From: Macrostomum hystrix
Taxonomy: Eukaryota; Platyhelminthes; Macrostomidae
DNA length: 64,000 bases
Direction of reading: 5' to 3'
Assembly: GCA_950097015.1 (NCBI GenBank)
Contig: CATNEN010000034.1
Coordinates: 4,310,001 to 4,374,000 of the forward strand
Shown: positions 1 to 10,774 of the stretch, piece by piece
Layout of the letters: each line of letters opens with the position of its first letter
Numbering within the stretch: position 1 is the stretch's first letter
The notes under the pieces: generated by a model
Database searches by the model: none
What the model was told of the DNA's origin: nothing
Seen by the model: only the letters and a program-made list of their open reading frames with translations
Made by a program: the position numbers and the translations under genes

Positions 1-1073
1 AATCGCAGCTGGAATCGCAGCTAGAACCGCAGCTAGAATCAAAGCTAGAATCGCAGCTAGAATCGCAGGTAGAATCAAAGCTAGAATCAAAGCTAGAATC
101 AAAGCTAGAATCGCACCTGGAATCGCAGCTAGAATCGCAGCTAGAATCGCAGCTAGAATCGCAGCTAGAATCAAAGCTAGAATCAAAGCTAGAATCGCAG
201 CTAGAATCGCAGCTAGAATCAAAGCTAGAATCAAAGCTAGAATCAAAGCTAGAATCGCAGCTAGAATCGCAGCTAGAATCGCAGCTAGAATCGCAGCTAG
301 AATCAAAGCTAGAATCAAAGCTAGAATCGCAGCTAGAATCGCAGCTAGAATCAAAGCTAGAATCAAAGCTAGAATCAAAGCTAGAATCGCAGCTAGAATC
401 GCAGCTAGAATCGCAGCTAGAATCGCAGCTAGAATCAAAGCTAGAATCGCAGCTAGAATCGCAGCTAGAATCGCAGCTAGAATCGCAGCTAGAATCGCAG
501 CTAGAATCAAAGCTAGAATCAAAGCTAGAATCGCAGCTAGAATCGCAGCTAGAATCGCAGCTAGAATCAAAGCTAGAATCAAAGCTAGAATCGCAGCTAG
601 AATCGCAGCTAGAATCGCAGCTAGAATCGCAGCTAGAATCGCATCTAGAATCGCAGCTAGAATCGCAGCTAGAATCGCAGCTAGAATCGAGGCTAGAATC
701 GCAGCTAGAATCGCAGCTAGAATCAAAGCTAGAATCGCAGCTAGAATCGCAGCTAGAATCGCAGCTAGAATCAAAGCTAGAATCGCAGCTAGAATCGCAG
801 CTAGAATCAAAGCTAGAATCGCAGCTGGAATCGCAGCTAGAACCGCAGCTAGAATCAAAGCTAGAATCGCAGCTAGAATCGCAGGTAGAATCAAAGCTAG
901 AATCAAAGCTAGAATCAAAGCTAGAATCGCACCTGGAATAGTTAGAATCGCAGCTAGAATCGCAGCTAGAATCGCAGCTAGAATCGCAGCTAGAATCAAA
1001 GCTAGAATCAAAGCTAGAATCGCACCTGGAATAGTTAGAATCGCAGCTAGAATCGCAGCTAGAATCGCAGCTA
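1..1073. repeat. 12-bp satellite array, left block (runs in from outside the window)
   Basis: Head-to-tail 12-bp units, mainly AGAATCGCAGCT with a common variant AGAATCAAAGCT and rarer forms (GCATCT, GAGGCT, CACCTGGAATAGTT). About 90 units are visible and the array is already running at base 1. The order of variants forms a fingerprint that reappears in 3157-3880, showing the two blocks are copies. Because the unit is a multiple of three, long reading frames stay open in it, but they encode only alternating Ala/Ile/Leu and are not genes. Confidence 0.97.
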
Positions 1074-1186
1074 CGAGGGGTGTCCAAAAAGTAGTGATAC
1101 TTTTGCTCGTACAGCCTTACTGCATGCTTGAAAATCAGCAAGTTTGGTGTTGTTGGAAAGCGAAAAATATCAGCTTTAATTTGACT
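1074..1186. repeat. left terminal inverted repeat of the mariner element
   Basis: 113 bp matching the reverse complement of 2718-2830 apart from two C/T differences. The outermost bases are CGAGGGGTGTCC. Mariner ends are usually about 30 bp, so this is unusually long. Confidence 0.95.
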
Positions 1187-1305
1187 GCAAACATTTAACA
1201 AAAACACAACCTATAACAAAGTTATGAATAGAAACACACAACAAGGTCAGCCATAGAGTTACAATGAATTTATGCATGGTGTAACAGGTCAAGAAGTTTC
1301 GACAG

Positions 1306-2383
1306 TTAGTATGACTCATCATCATCAGGGAGGGAAGCTTTCTCGACATAATTACCCCCCGATTGCACGCACTTCTCCCAGCGACGAAACAAGTGATCAA
1401 TCGCATCTGCGTAGATCTGTCGCGGAATCACGTGCAAAAGTACTCTGCGGACTTCCTGTTCCAGGTGATCACGGCTGACATGGACACGGCCCCTCAGGTG
1501 GCGCTTCAATTGAGGGAAAAGGGCAAAATCCGCAGGCGCGAGATCTGGCGAATATGGCGGATGAGGCAGAAGGTCAACTTTAGCTTTTTGATGGCCTCCA
1601 TTGTTTGGTGGGCAGTGTGCGGCCGGGCGTTGTCATGATGCAGGATGACTGGCTTGACTCCCGAGCGCCGCTTATTTTGGATGTCTGCCTTCAGGCTTGC
1701 AAGGAGAGACGAATAACGGTCTGCGTTGATCATCGTATTCGGCTCCAGGAAGTCAATGGTGATTGGGCCATTACAGTCAAAGAAAACTGACAGCATGATT
1801 TTCTTACAGTGAGTTTCACGGCGAGCCTTGAGTGGTGGGTCGGAACCCTTAAGTGTCCACACTTTAGACTCTTGCTTTGTCGGCGGGTCAAAATGTGGAC
1901 GCCAGTAACAATCAACTGGCGGAACTGATTCCAGCCACCGCGTTGACTTACCAGATTCAGGTTCCCTTGGCATGTCTGCTGGCGCTGCAGTCGCATATCA
2001 GCAGTGAGGAGCTTTGGGACCCAGCGGGCGCTCAGCTTAACGAAGTTCATATTGGTCAGGCAGAGATGAACCGTTGATCGTGGCGTGTCGAGTCTGTCAG
2101 CAATCTCACGAATTGTCATTCTGCAGTCTTCTTCCAGCAGATCAAGAATCCGGTCAGCCAAAGCCTTTGAGCTTGGTGCAGATGGCCTTCCTGGCCTTGG
2201 CAAGTCAGCCAAATTTGTTCTTCCTGACTCAAATTGCTCGACCCATCTGTACACCGTCATGCGACTTACTGCTTCGGCTCCGTGAATGCTGCACAGATGA
2301 TGGTAAATCTCCTGTCCACTTTTCCCAATACTCCATAGTGTGTGAATTGCGTGTCGCTGTCCTTCCTTTGAGCGCACCTCCAT
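1306..2383 (-). pseudogene. mariner transposase, frameshifted (DD34D type)
   Basis: Cut-and-paste transposase remnant. The first part, from the ATG at 2381-2383, carries the N-terminal helix-turn-helix region and a GRP linker motif (residues LPRPGRPS). The catalytic part continues in a second frame (about 1973 to 1560): a degenerate first Asp motif VDCYW (normally DET/CW), then HHDNARPHTA with the second Asp. The third Asp lies in a third frame, in SPDLAPADF; 34 residues separate the second and third Asp, the DD34D signature of mariner. The C-terminal end with RRWEKCVQSGGNYVEK is also typical of the family. At least two frameshifts separate these segments, so no full-length protein can be made. 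All three catalytic Asp positions survive in pieces. Confidence 0.93.
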
Positions 2384-2717
2384 AACTGTCAGTTGAACAG
2401 AATCTGGTCTTGAAAAAGCAAGCACTTGTGAAAGAAAAATGAGCTGGCAGTGCAGAAGCAAGCTGGCAGTGCAAAGAAGGCTTGGCCACAATTTACCACA
2501 GACAAAAAAGCAACCCTCGTACGCTTGTAAAATGCTACCCCAGTATTTATTGGTTTACATTTATTGATTTGTTAAGCTCTAAAGCTTCATGAATCTTTGA
2601 GGCAGATAAAAACTCAACAAAGTCAACCATACAGTATTTTTGTAAGTCTATGAGCAACCCTTGCTCAAATAGACAGTGATAACTTTTTTTAAAAACAACA
2701 TATGAGGATGATTTTTT

Positions 2718-2830
2718 AGTCAAATTAAGGCTGATATTTTTCGCTTTCCAACAACACCAAACTTGCTGATTTTCAAGCATGCAGTAAGGCTATACGAGCA
2801 AAAGTATCACTACTTTTTGGACACCCCTCG
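2718..2830. repeat. right terminal inverted repeat of the mariner element
   Basis: Partner of 1074-1186. It ends GGACACCCCTCG, followed directly by the TA target duplication and the resumed 12-bp satellite. Confidence 0.95.
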
Positions 2831-4119
2831 TAGAATCGCAGCTAGAATCGCAGCTAGAATCGCAGCTAGAATCAAAGCTAGAATCGCAGCTAGAATCGCA
2901 GCTAGAATCGCACTAACCGTTGTGACCAGAATCGCAGCAGGAGTCCTGAAACGAACAAACCGCTGGAAAATAAAATTGATTGTTTGAAACTCCTGCAGGA
3001 TTCGTAAAATATACATTATCCGAGTGGAAATTTTGGGGCAAAAAAATAGGAGCAGTTTTTATAGAATCGACAGAAAAGTTGTCAGTTACTTTTTACTAGT
3101 ACTAGTATATTGTTGCATTTGCAAATTATAATTCACAGGCTGAAAATTAGCTGAAATTAGAATCGCAGCTAGAATCGCAGCTAGAATCGCAGCTAGAATC
3201 GCAGCTAGAATCGCAGCTAGAATCGCAGCTAGAATCGCAGCTAGAATCAAAGCTAGAATCAAAGCTAGAATCGCAGCTAGAATCGCAGCTAGAATCGCAG
3301 CTAGAATCAAAGCTAGAATCGCAGCTAGAATCGCAGCTAGAATCGCAGCTAGAATCGCAGCTAGAATCGCATCTAGAATCGCAGCTAGAATCGCAGCTAG
3401 AATCGCAGCTAGAATCGAGGCTAGAATCGCAGCTAGAATCGCAGCTAGAATCAAAGCTAGAATCGCAGCTAGAATCGCAGCTAGAATCGCAGCTAGAATC
3501 AAAGCTAGAATCGCAGCTAGAATCGCAGCTAGAATCAAAGCTAGAATCGCAGCTGGAATCGCAGCTAGAACCGCAGCTAGAATCAAAGCTAGAATCGCAG
3601 CTAGAATCGCAGGTAGAATCAAAGCTAGAATCAAAGCTAGAATCAAAGCTAGAATCGCACCTGGAATAGTTAGAATCGCAGCTAGAATCGCAGCTAGAAT
3701 CGCAGCTAGAATCGCAGCTAGAATCAAAGCTAGAATCAAAGCTAGAATCGCACCTGGAATAGTTAGAATCGCAGCTAGAATCGCAGCTAGAATCGCAGCT
3801 AGAATCGCAGCTAGAATCGCAGCTAGAATCGCAGCTAGAATCAAAGCTAGAATCGCAGCTAGAATCGCAGCTAGAATCGCACTAACCGTTGTGACCAGAA
3901 TCGCAGCAGGAGTCCTGAAACGAACAAACCGCTGGAAAATAAAATTGATTGTTTGAAACTCCTGCAGGATTCGTAAAATATACATTATCCGAGTGGAAAT
4001 TTTGGGGCAAAAAAATAGGAGCAGTTTTTATAGAATCGACAGAAAAGTTGTCAGTTACTTTTTACTAGTACTAGTATATTGTTGCATTTGCAAATTATAA
4101 TTCACAGGCTGAAAATTAG
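2831..4119. repeat. tandem segmental duplication of the 12-bp satellite plus a 239-bp flank
   Basis: The satellite resumes after the mariner (2831-2911), followed by a non-repetitive flank (2912-3150, starting ACTAACCGTTGTG). Then satellite (from about 3157) and the same flank (3881-4119) come again, offset by exactly 969 bp. The junction between copies is at 3150. The second copy reproduces the variant order of 480-1073 (for example GCATCT at 641 and at 3369, offset 2728 = 969 plus the 1759 bp added by the transposon and its TA) but lacks the mariner. One satellite unit has been gained or lost between copies. Confidence 0.95.
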
Positions 4120-4551
4120 ATTTCTTCTCAGCTACGCTGAATCCTATGTACTCGTAATCTTGCTTTGCCCATTCTGATACCCAATGCACACTTTGAGCTG
4201 GTCCTTCATGTTTGCCAATTAGGTTTTACAACTTTTGGGATGAAAAACACAACACTAATATTATTTATGCATAGACTTGATCAAAATCAACTTGTTAGTT
4301 GTTTTTAATTTAGTAGTTGGAGTCTTGTCATGCTACTGAAAAGTAGAGTAACTAAAAAAATTCTTGTTACCTATTCTGTTTCTAGCTGAAAAGGCAGGGC
4401 GCAAATATGCTCGTATGCTTCACTAATCCTAGTACGTTAACATTTTTTGTTTTCAAATCACAATATTACTGCACTGTTTAAAGTCAGGAAATTATTAAGA
4501 AACAAACTTGCTATACTTGTATTCAAAGAATCTGCCTAGAAATGACCAGCA
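4120..4551. other. non-coding spacer
   Basis: AT-rich unique sequence between two satellite blocks. I see no reading frame, RNA gene or repeat in it. Confidence 0.6.
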
Positions 4552-7364
4552 GGAATGGTAGCTAGAATCGGCACAGGAATCGTGGCTAGAATCGGCACAG
4601 GAATCATAGCTAGAATCGGCACAGGAATCATAGCTAGAATCGAAGCTGGAATCGTAGCTAGAATCGGCACAGGAATCGTAGCTAGAATCAGCACAGGAAT
4701 CGTAGCTAGAATCAGCACAGGAATGGTAGCTAGAATCGGCACAGGAATCATAGCTAGAATCGAAGCTGGAATCGTAGCTAGAATCGGCACAGGAATCGTA
4801 GCTAGAATCAGCACAGGAATCGTAGCTAGAATCAGCACAGGAATGGTAGCTAGAATCGGCACAGGAATCGTAGCTAGAATCGGCACAGGAATCATAGCTA
4901 GAATCGGCACAGGAATCATAGCTAGAATCGAAGCTGGAATCGTAGCTACAATCGGCACAGGAATCGTAGCTAGAATCAGCACAGGAATCGTAGCTAGAAT
5001 CAGCACAGGAATGGTAGCTAGAATCGGCACAGGAATCGTAGCTAGAATCGGCACAGGATTCGTAGCTAGAATCGGCACAGGAATCGTAGCTAGAATCGCA
5101 GCAGGAATCGTAGCTAGAATCGGCACAGGATTCGTAGCTAGAATCGGCACAGGAATCGTAGCTAGAATCGCAGCAGAAATTCTATCTAGAATCGCAGCAG
5201 GAATCGTAGCTAGAGTTGGAGCAGGAATCGTAGTGACAAATACATCAGGAATCGTAGCTAGAATCGAAGCTGGAATCGTAGCTAGAATTGCAGCTGGAAT
5301 CGTAGATAGAATCGAAGCTAGATTCGCCGCTAGAATTGCCGCATAAATCGTATGTAGAATCGCAGCAGCAATCATAGATAGAATCGCAGCACTAATTGTA
5401 TCTACAATTGCAGCTGGAATCGTAGCTAGAATCGCAGCAGGAATCGTAGCTAGAATGGTTGCATAAATCGTATCTTGAATCGCAGCTGGAATCGTAGCTA
5501 AAATTGCAGTTGGAATCGTTGCTAGAATTGCAGCTGGAATCGTTGCTAGAATCGCAGCAGGAATCGTATCTAGAATCGCAGCTGGAATCGTAGCTAGAAT
5601 CGCAGCAGGAATCGTAGCTAGAATGGTTGCATAAATCGTATCTTGAATCGCAGCTGGAATCGTAGCTAGAATTGCAGTTGGAATCGTAGCTAGAATTGCA
5701 GCAGGAATCGTAGCTAGAATTGCAGCTGGAATCGTTGCTAGAATCGCAGCAGGAATCGTTGCTAGAATTGCAGCTGGAATCGTTGCTAGAATTGCAGCTG
5801 GAATCGTTGCTAGAATTGCAGCTGGAATCGTTGCTAGAATTGCAGCTGGAATCGTTGCTAGAATTGCAGCTGGAATCGTTGCTAGAATTGCAGCTGGAAT
5901 CGTTGCTAGAATCGCAGCTGGAATCGTAGCTAGAATTGCAGTTGGAATCGTAGCTAGAATTGCAGCAGGAATCGTATCTAGAATCGCAGCTGGAATCGTA
6001 GCTAGAATTGCAGTTGGAATCGTAGCTAGAATTGCAGCAGGAATCGTAGCTAGAATTGCAGCAGGAATCATAGATAGAATTGCAGTTGGAATCGTAGATA
6101 GAATCGCAGCAGGAATCGCAGCTAGAATTGCAGTTGGAATCGTAGCTAGAATCGCAGCAGGAATCGCAGCTAGAATTGCAGTTGGAATCGTAGCTAGAAT
6201 CGCAGCAGGAATCGCAGCTAGAATTGCAGTTGGAATCGTAGCTAGAATCGCAGCAGGAATCGCAGCTAGAATTGCAGTTGGAATCGTAGCTTGAATCGCA
6301 GCAGGAATCGCAGCTAGAATTGTAGTTGGAATCGTAGCTTGAATCGCAGCAGGAATCGCAGCTAGAATTGCAGTTGGAATCGTAGCTTGAATCGCAGCAG
6401 GAATCGCAGCTAGAATTGCAGTTGGAATCGTAGCTTGAATCGCAGCAGGAATCGCAGCTAGAATTGCAGTTGGAATCGTAGCTTGAATCGCAGCAGGAAT
6501 TGCAGCTAGAATTGTAGTTGGAATCGAAGATAGAATCGCAGCAGGAATCGCAGCTAGAATTGCAGTTGGAATCGTAGCTTGAATCGCAGCAGGAATCGCA
6601 GCTAGAATTGCAGTTGGAATCGTAGCTAGAATCGCAGCAGGAATCGCAGCTAGAATTGCAGTTGGAATCGTAGCTAGAATCGCAGCAGGAATCGCAGCTA
6701 GAATTGCAGTTGGAATCGTAGCTTGAATCGCAGCAGGAATCGCAGCTAGAATTGTAGTTGGAATCGAAGATAGAATCGCAGCAGGAATCGCAGCTAGAAT
6801 TGCAGTTGGAATCGTAGCTTGAATCGCAGCAGGAATCGCAGCTAGAATTGCAGTTGGAATCGTAGCTTGAATCGCAGCAGGAATCGCAGCTAGAATTGCA
6901 GTTGGAATCGTAGCTTGAATCGCAGCAGGAATTGCAGCTAGAATTGTAGTTGGAATCGAAGATAGAATCGCAGCAGGAATCGCAGCTAGAATTGCAGTTG
7001 GAATCGTAGCTTGAATCGCAGCAGGAATCGCAGCTAGAATTGCAGTTGGAATCGTAGCTAGAATCGCAGCAGGAATCGCAGCTAGAATTGCAGTTGGAAT
7101 CGTAGCTAGAATCGCAGCAGGAATCGCAGCTAGAATTGCAGTTGGAATCGTAGCTTGAATCGCAGCAGGAATCGCAGCTAGAATTGTAGTTGGAATCGAA
7201 GATAGAATCGCAGCAGGAATCGCAGCTAGAATTGCAGTTGGAATCGTAGCTTGAATCGCAGCAGGAATCGCAGCTAGAATTGCAGTTGGAATCGTAGCTT
7301 GAATCGCAGCAGGAATCGCAGCTAGAATTGCAGTTGGAATTGTAGCTAGAATCGCAGCTAGTCG
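4552..7364. repeat. 12-bp-derived satellite with 24-, 48- and 432-bp higher-order repeats
   Basis: Related to the first block by its 12-bp core (TAGAATCGCAGC-like) but organised at higher levels. From 4552 to about 5100 the unit is 24 bp (GTAGCTAGAATCGGCACAGG plus AATC). From about 5100 to 6060 it is a mixture of GCAGCTGGAATC and GTAGCTAGAATT types. From 6060 on it is a 48-bp tetramer. Rare GAATCGAAGATAG variants at 6521, 6761, 6953 and 7193 show a further 432-bp (nine 48-mers) period. Several reading frames of over 250 codons cross it on both strands, but they encode only the repeat. Confidence 0.96.
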
Positions 7365-8204
7365 GGACTATAAGGTGGATTTAGCATTTTCATCGTGTGT
7401 AGGGATTAGTCGACTTTAGGTTAAGTTATTCCGACTTTACTAAGCCTCCAAGTGTTCTTCATCCAAGGTTTTAAAGCGCGAATGCCTAAGTGCAGAGAGC
7501 ACTTGAAAAATAATGCACTTTTATCCATTTAAAACGGCGCTAAAGCAATCGGTTTTATTGCCTGAGCCTCATCGATCTGAAAGGGTAGGCCCAGGGTTAA
7601 GGGCAAATGGTGAAATTCGGCTTCCTTCAAGGGAAACTTGCCTAAACTTTCGATTTCTGCTGCAAAGTGTCAACGCGAATTTCTTTAAGTCAGGCCTTAA
7701 CCCGCGCCTAAAGCACTGGCTTGTCTGTTTTGCATTGGAATCCATCCATTGATGATGAAAAGTGACTCAGGCATAAAAGTTGAGCACAGACGCCTGTGCC
7801 TTGTGTGTGTTTGTGTCGTGTTGTTCTTGAGCAAACATTTGCTGAATGAAAGACCGACCATTCTGCCCGGAGCAAAGTCCTGCCAGCTCCGATCTTCTGT
7901 CGCATATCAAAATTGAAGACAAGTCGAATTAATGAGAGAATGAGAAACTTTGCTGTTTTAATCATCTACGTGTCTGCATAGATCAACATAGAACAATGGT
8001 TTTGTAGACTGTTGCTTCATGACATTCCGTGAATTTGACAATTTTGTGTGCAAAATCGATTCGCTTACACTCGGATAAGTAATGGCATTGATTCTTAGAG
8101 CAATCTCACTGCCAAATTTATGTTTGATGCAGTTTTCAATGGAGTTTTCGTCCATCCATCAGATCAAATTGGTTGCGCGGTACATCTGAAGGCTGCGTAC
8201 GGCT
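7365..8204. other. non-coding spacer
   Basis: Unique sequence with no convincing gene; small open frames in it have no recognisable motif. The right end (8161-8204) is probably part of the old SINE-like element that was later split by the SINE at 8219. Confidence 0.5.
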
Positions 8205-8218
8205 GTTCAGTCCATGGA

Positions 8219-8809
8219 GGGGCGAGGGGGGTCAGCGGCTAACGTCGCTGCCTCGCACTCCAAAGGACGCTAGTTCGATTCACCCTTCAGGTCACGATTA
8301 ATTTCGGTACTTGTTGGGGGGGTTTGGACAGTAGCGACCGGCGGAGGTGCACCTTATTTCGTGCAATCAAAGCTTGAAAAATAGCTTCGCTCCTACCTTC
8401 TGTGTGCCTGTTCTGCGTTGTATGAGTTGTGTGCGTTGGCGCTGGGGCGTTAGACCTTGCGGGGGGTGGCTGGGGGGCGGGTGTACACCGCCGCGCGCTC
8501 ATCTGGATTTCCGTCAGCGCGATTGGATAAAGTGTACACTCGTCACCCGCCCCCCCCCCTGAGGACTGATTTCTATCAGCCTTCCGCCCCGGCTTGGTCT
8601 GCTCTGTGCGTGTGCGGGCCTGGGGTGAGAGGCACTCCGGCTGCCGCCCCCTTCCCCGCTTGGCTTGCTGCTGTGTGTGTGAGGTGCCTGCTCAGGGGAG
8701 GCGGCGCGATGGGCGGCTCTCGCCTAGTTCGCCGGCCTGGGGGCATGCCGTTCCTGTGTTTGTGCGTCAAGTGCCCCAGGCCCCCCTGCAAAGTAAGTAA
8801 AGTAAGTAA
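8219..8809 (+). mobile_element. SINE family B, copy 1, with 14-bp target site duplication
   Basis: A GC-rich element of about 590 bp. The 5' part is tRNA-like: a GTCAGCGGCTAACGTCGCTG segment is followed about 40 bases later by AGTTCGATTC, which fits an RNA polymerase III B box. The 3' end reads GGCCCCCCTGCAA followed by an (AAGT)n-like tail. It is flanked by perfect 14-bp direct repeats GTTCAGTCCATGGA (8205-8218 and 8810-8823), as expected from target-primed reverse transcription. A second, inverted copy lies at 27135-27633. Small reading frames inside it are not genes. Confidence 0.85.
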
Positions 8810-8810
8810 G

Positions 8811-8942
8811 TTCAGTCCATGGACTGGGGGGACGCCACACCCACCCTCAATTACCCCTAAAGGATCAATTTTTTCCAGTTGAGTCAAGAATCGAACCCCC
8901 GACCTAAAAGTCGTGAGTCCGCTAGGCTACAACCCTCTCCCA
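8811..8942 (-). mobile_element. tRNA-derived SINE-like element (family C), split by the SINE at 8219
   Basis: Read on the minus strand it begins with a tRNA-like head: TTGTAGCCTAGCGGACTC, then GGGGGTTCGATTC, which is a good B box. A body follows that ends at the target site of SINE B. The remainder should continue left of 8205. It is not scored as a tRNA gene because the acceptor stem does not close and the head continues into a SINE-like body. Confidence 0.65.
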
Positions 8943-9699
8943 TGAAAATAATACTAAATTACATGACAAATTAAATTCTTTTCTGAAGTGTTCTATCAAT
9001 ATGCGACTAGTTTCAGTTCTTGAGTGACAGTGCCAAACGCGCTATGTCTGTGTCGGACCCAAACCCTGACCGATGCGTGTGTTATGACTGAATTGAATTG
9101 CTAATTCAACAGAAATCTCTGTCTAGTTCTTTGCACAGCGACAGTAATATAGACACTAAAGACTGACTGACTGGTAGGTGAGGTGACCACTGACTAGGTG
9201 ACCAAATATAGGCTAACAATAATACCGAACTGAACAAAAGGAAGGTAAAAACTACAGGGAAGGCTGTGAACTGCACACTCCAGCTGTGAACAATGGGTTC
9301 GTCAGTGCTCATGCTTTACTCTAACTTATCACCTCGGACAGTCAGTATCAACTTATTCATTGTGTGAGACCGGAGCTGCTGTTGCGTAGGCTACTGGAGG
9401 CACAAGGTAATAATTCCAATGCGGTTGGCAACTCAAATACTAAAGAATGAGCTTTTTTACAACAGGGGCGTGAGCAAAAGCCTATACGTAGTCAACTATA
9501 TCACAGCTTTAGCCCTGGTAAGGAGATTAAGTCTAATTCTATTGTAGATTTGAATATAATCCGCGTGAAAGGATTAACAAAAAATGGTCAAGAGATTTCA
9601 AGAGTCAAATCTGTTTATTGATTTTAAAATAAAACAGTTTCGAGAAAATGGCAACTAAATGGCAAATGCTATACAGTCTAATTAAGGTGTGGGTTAGGC
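8943..9699. other. non-coding spacer
   Basis: Unique sequence without recognisable genes or RNA features. Confidence 0.5.
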
Positions 9700-9965
9700 G
9701 CAAAAGTTTGTTCGGGAATTGTAAAGATTAGCATGAGGTGGGTGCTTGCTTTTAGACGGGTTGTAGCGATTGGCGTGAGGTGGGTGCTAGCTTTCTGACG
9801 ATTGTAAAGAATGGCGTGAGTTGGGTGCTATCTTTTGGACGAGGTGTTAAAAATGGCGTGATGTGGGTGCTAGCCCCCAGATGGGTTGCAAATAATGGCG
9901 TGAGGTGGGTGCTAACTTTGAGACGGAGTATAAAAATCGGCGTGAGGTGGGTGCAACATTCAAAA
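9700..9965. repeat. degenerate minisatellite, unit about 55-60 bp
   Basis: About five diverged copies sharing GGCGTGAGGTGGGTGCTAGC and an ACGG-TTGTAAA segment. Divergence between copies is much higher than in the other arrays of the window, so it looks old or inactive. Confidence 0.75.
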
Positions 9966-10565
9966 TAATGCTACTAAAGAATACTATTATTACGGACTAG
10001 TACTTTCATCTTAAGTACTTTTTAAAAAAAAGAGTCTGCTGCCCACATTAAGTCAGCTATAGATGAGTGACATAATGCTGAAAAGAAGGACAAAGATTAA
10101 GAAAGCACGTTAAGCCACAGGATTAGAGCAGCAACGCCCACCTCACACCAGCGATTAGATGGTATCAGTTATTTCCAAGGGCCCAAAAATTTCCATGGAC
10201 GCAGTGAATCGATAGGGCAGATCTGGGCAAACAAAAATTCGACACACTCATTTCAGGTTTAAACAAAAAATGGGCATAATATTTAGTTTCAACAAGGCCA
10301 TGCTTTGAGCACTGTCCACAATGGGCCAGCCTTCTGGGGATCTGAGTAGGCTTTTGGAAGAAACCATCTGGCATCCGGTTTGGCAGATTTTGGGAGATAT
10401 TTTTACTACCTCGATTCCGGAGCTGATTCTGTTCGAAGCTGCGGCGATTAAAATTTATAATCCCAAATGCGGATTATTTGCTTGCACTCTTGGGCATTGC
10501 ATCCAGGCTGCGATGTGAGCGTGTCAGAAAACGCTCGTTTTCAAGCGAGTTTTCAAGCTCGTTTT
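9966..10565. other. non-coding spacer
   Basis: Unique sequence with no supported gene; two short open frames of 65-69 codons have no family resemblance I can see. Confidence 0.5.
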
Positions 10566-10589
10566 TGACCCTGACCCGTGTCAGGGTCA
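10566..10589. repeat. perfect hairpin
   Basis: Ten-base arms TGACCCTGAC and GTCAGGGTCA with a 4-base loop CCGT. It is preceded by imperfect repeats of AAAACGCTCG/CAAGCGAG type. No adjacent gene explains it. Confidence 0.8.
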
Positions 10590-10774
10590 GAAATCTGTTA
10601 CTGAGGCAGCTCATATTTTGGCGCCATTTCAGATTTGTGTCGACATTTTCAACTTAACGTGACATTACACTTCTTTGGGGGGAAATTTCAGATTTGGCAC
10701 TATTTTAACTTTTGACATTATTTAATATTTTTAACACTATTTGGATTTTAGCTTTATAAATTTCTAGTACGCTT

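Larger units (their letters stand above)
1074..2830 (-). mobile_element. mariner-type DNA transposon, complete ends, decayed transposase
   Basis: A 1757-bp element inserted in the 12-bp satellite and flanked on both sides by a TA dinucleotide (1072-1073 and 2831-2832), the target duplication typical of Tc1/mariner. The ends start CGAGGGGTGTCC and form inverted repeats of 113 bp (1074-1186 and 2718-2830) with only two mismatches visible. Such long terminal repeats and the total length are both greater than in a typical mariner of about 1.3 kb. The only gene inside is a transposase on the minus strand with its reading frame broken at least twice, so the copy is non-autonomous now. The near-identity of its terminal repeats suggests the insertion is not very old. 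Confidence 0.95.

Noticed and set aside
3086-6071. Minus-strand frames of Ala-Ile-Leu repeats (299 and 511 codons) and the plus-strand frame at 4555
   Set aside because: They follow from 12-bp-multiple satellite units; open on both strands, hydrophobic low complexity only.
8287-8887. Several overlapping frames of 70-141 codons
   Set aside because: They lie in GC-rich SINE B sequence and have counterparts in the inverted copy at 27135; no conserved protein motif.
8880-8942. A tRNA gene on the minus strand
   Set aside because: A good B box and tRNA-like D arm are present, but no closing acceptor stem or clear anticodon stem, and the sequence continues into a SINE body.
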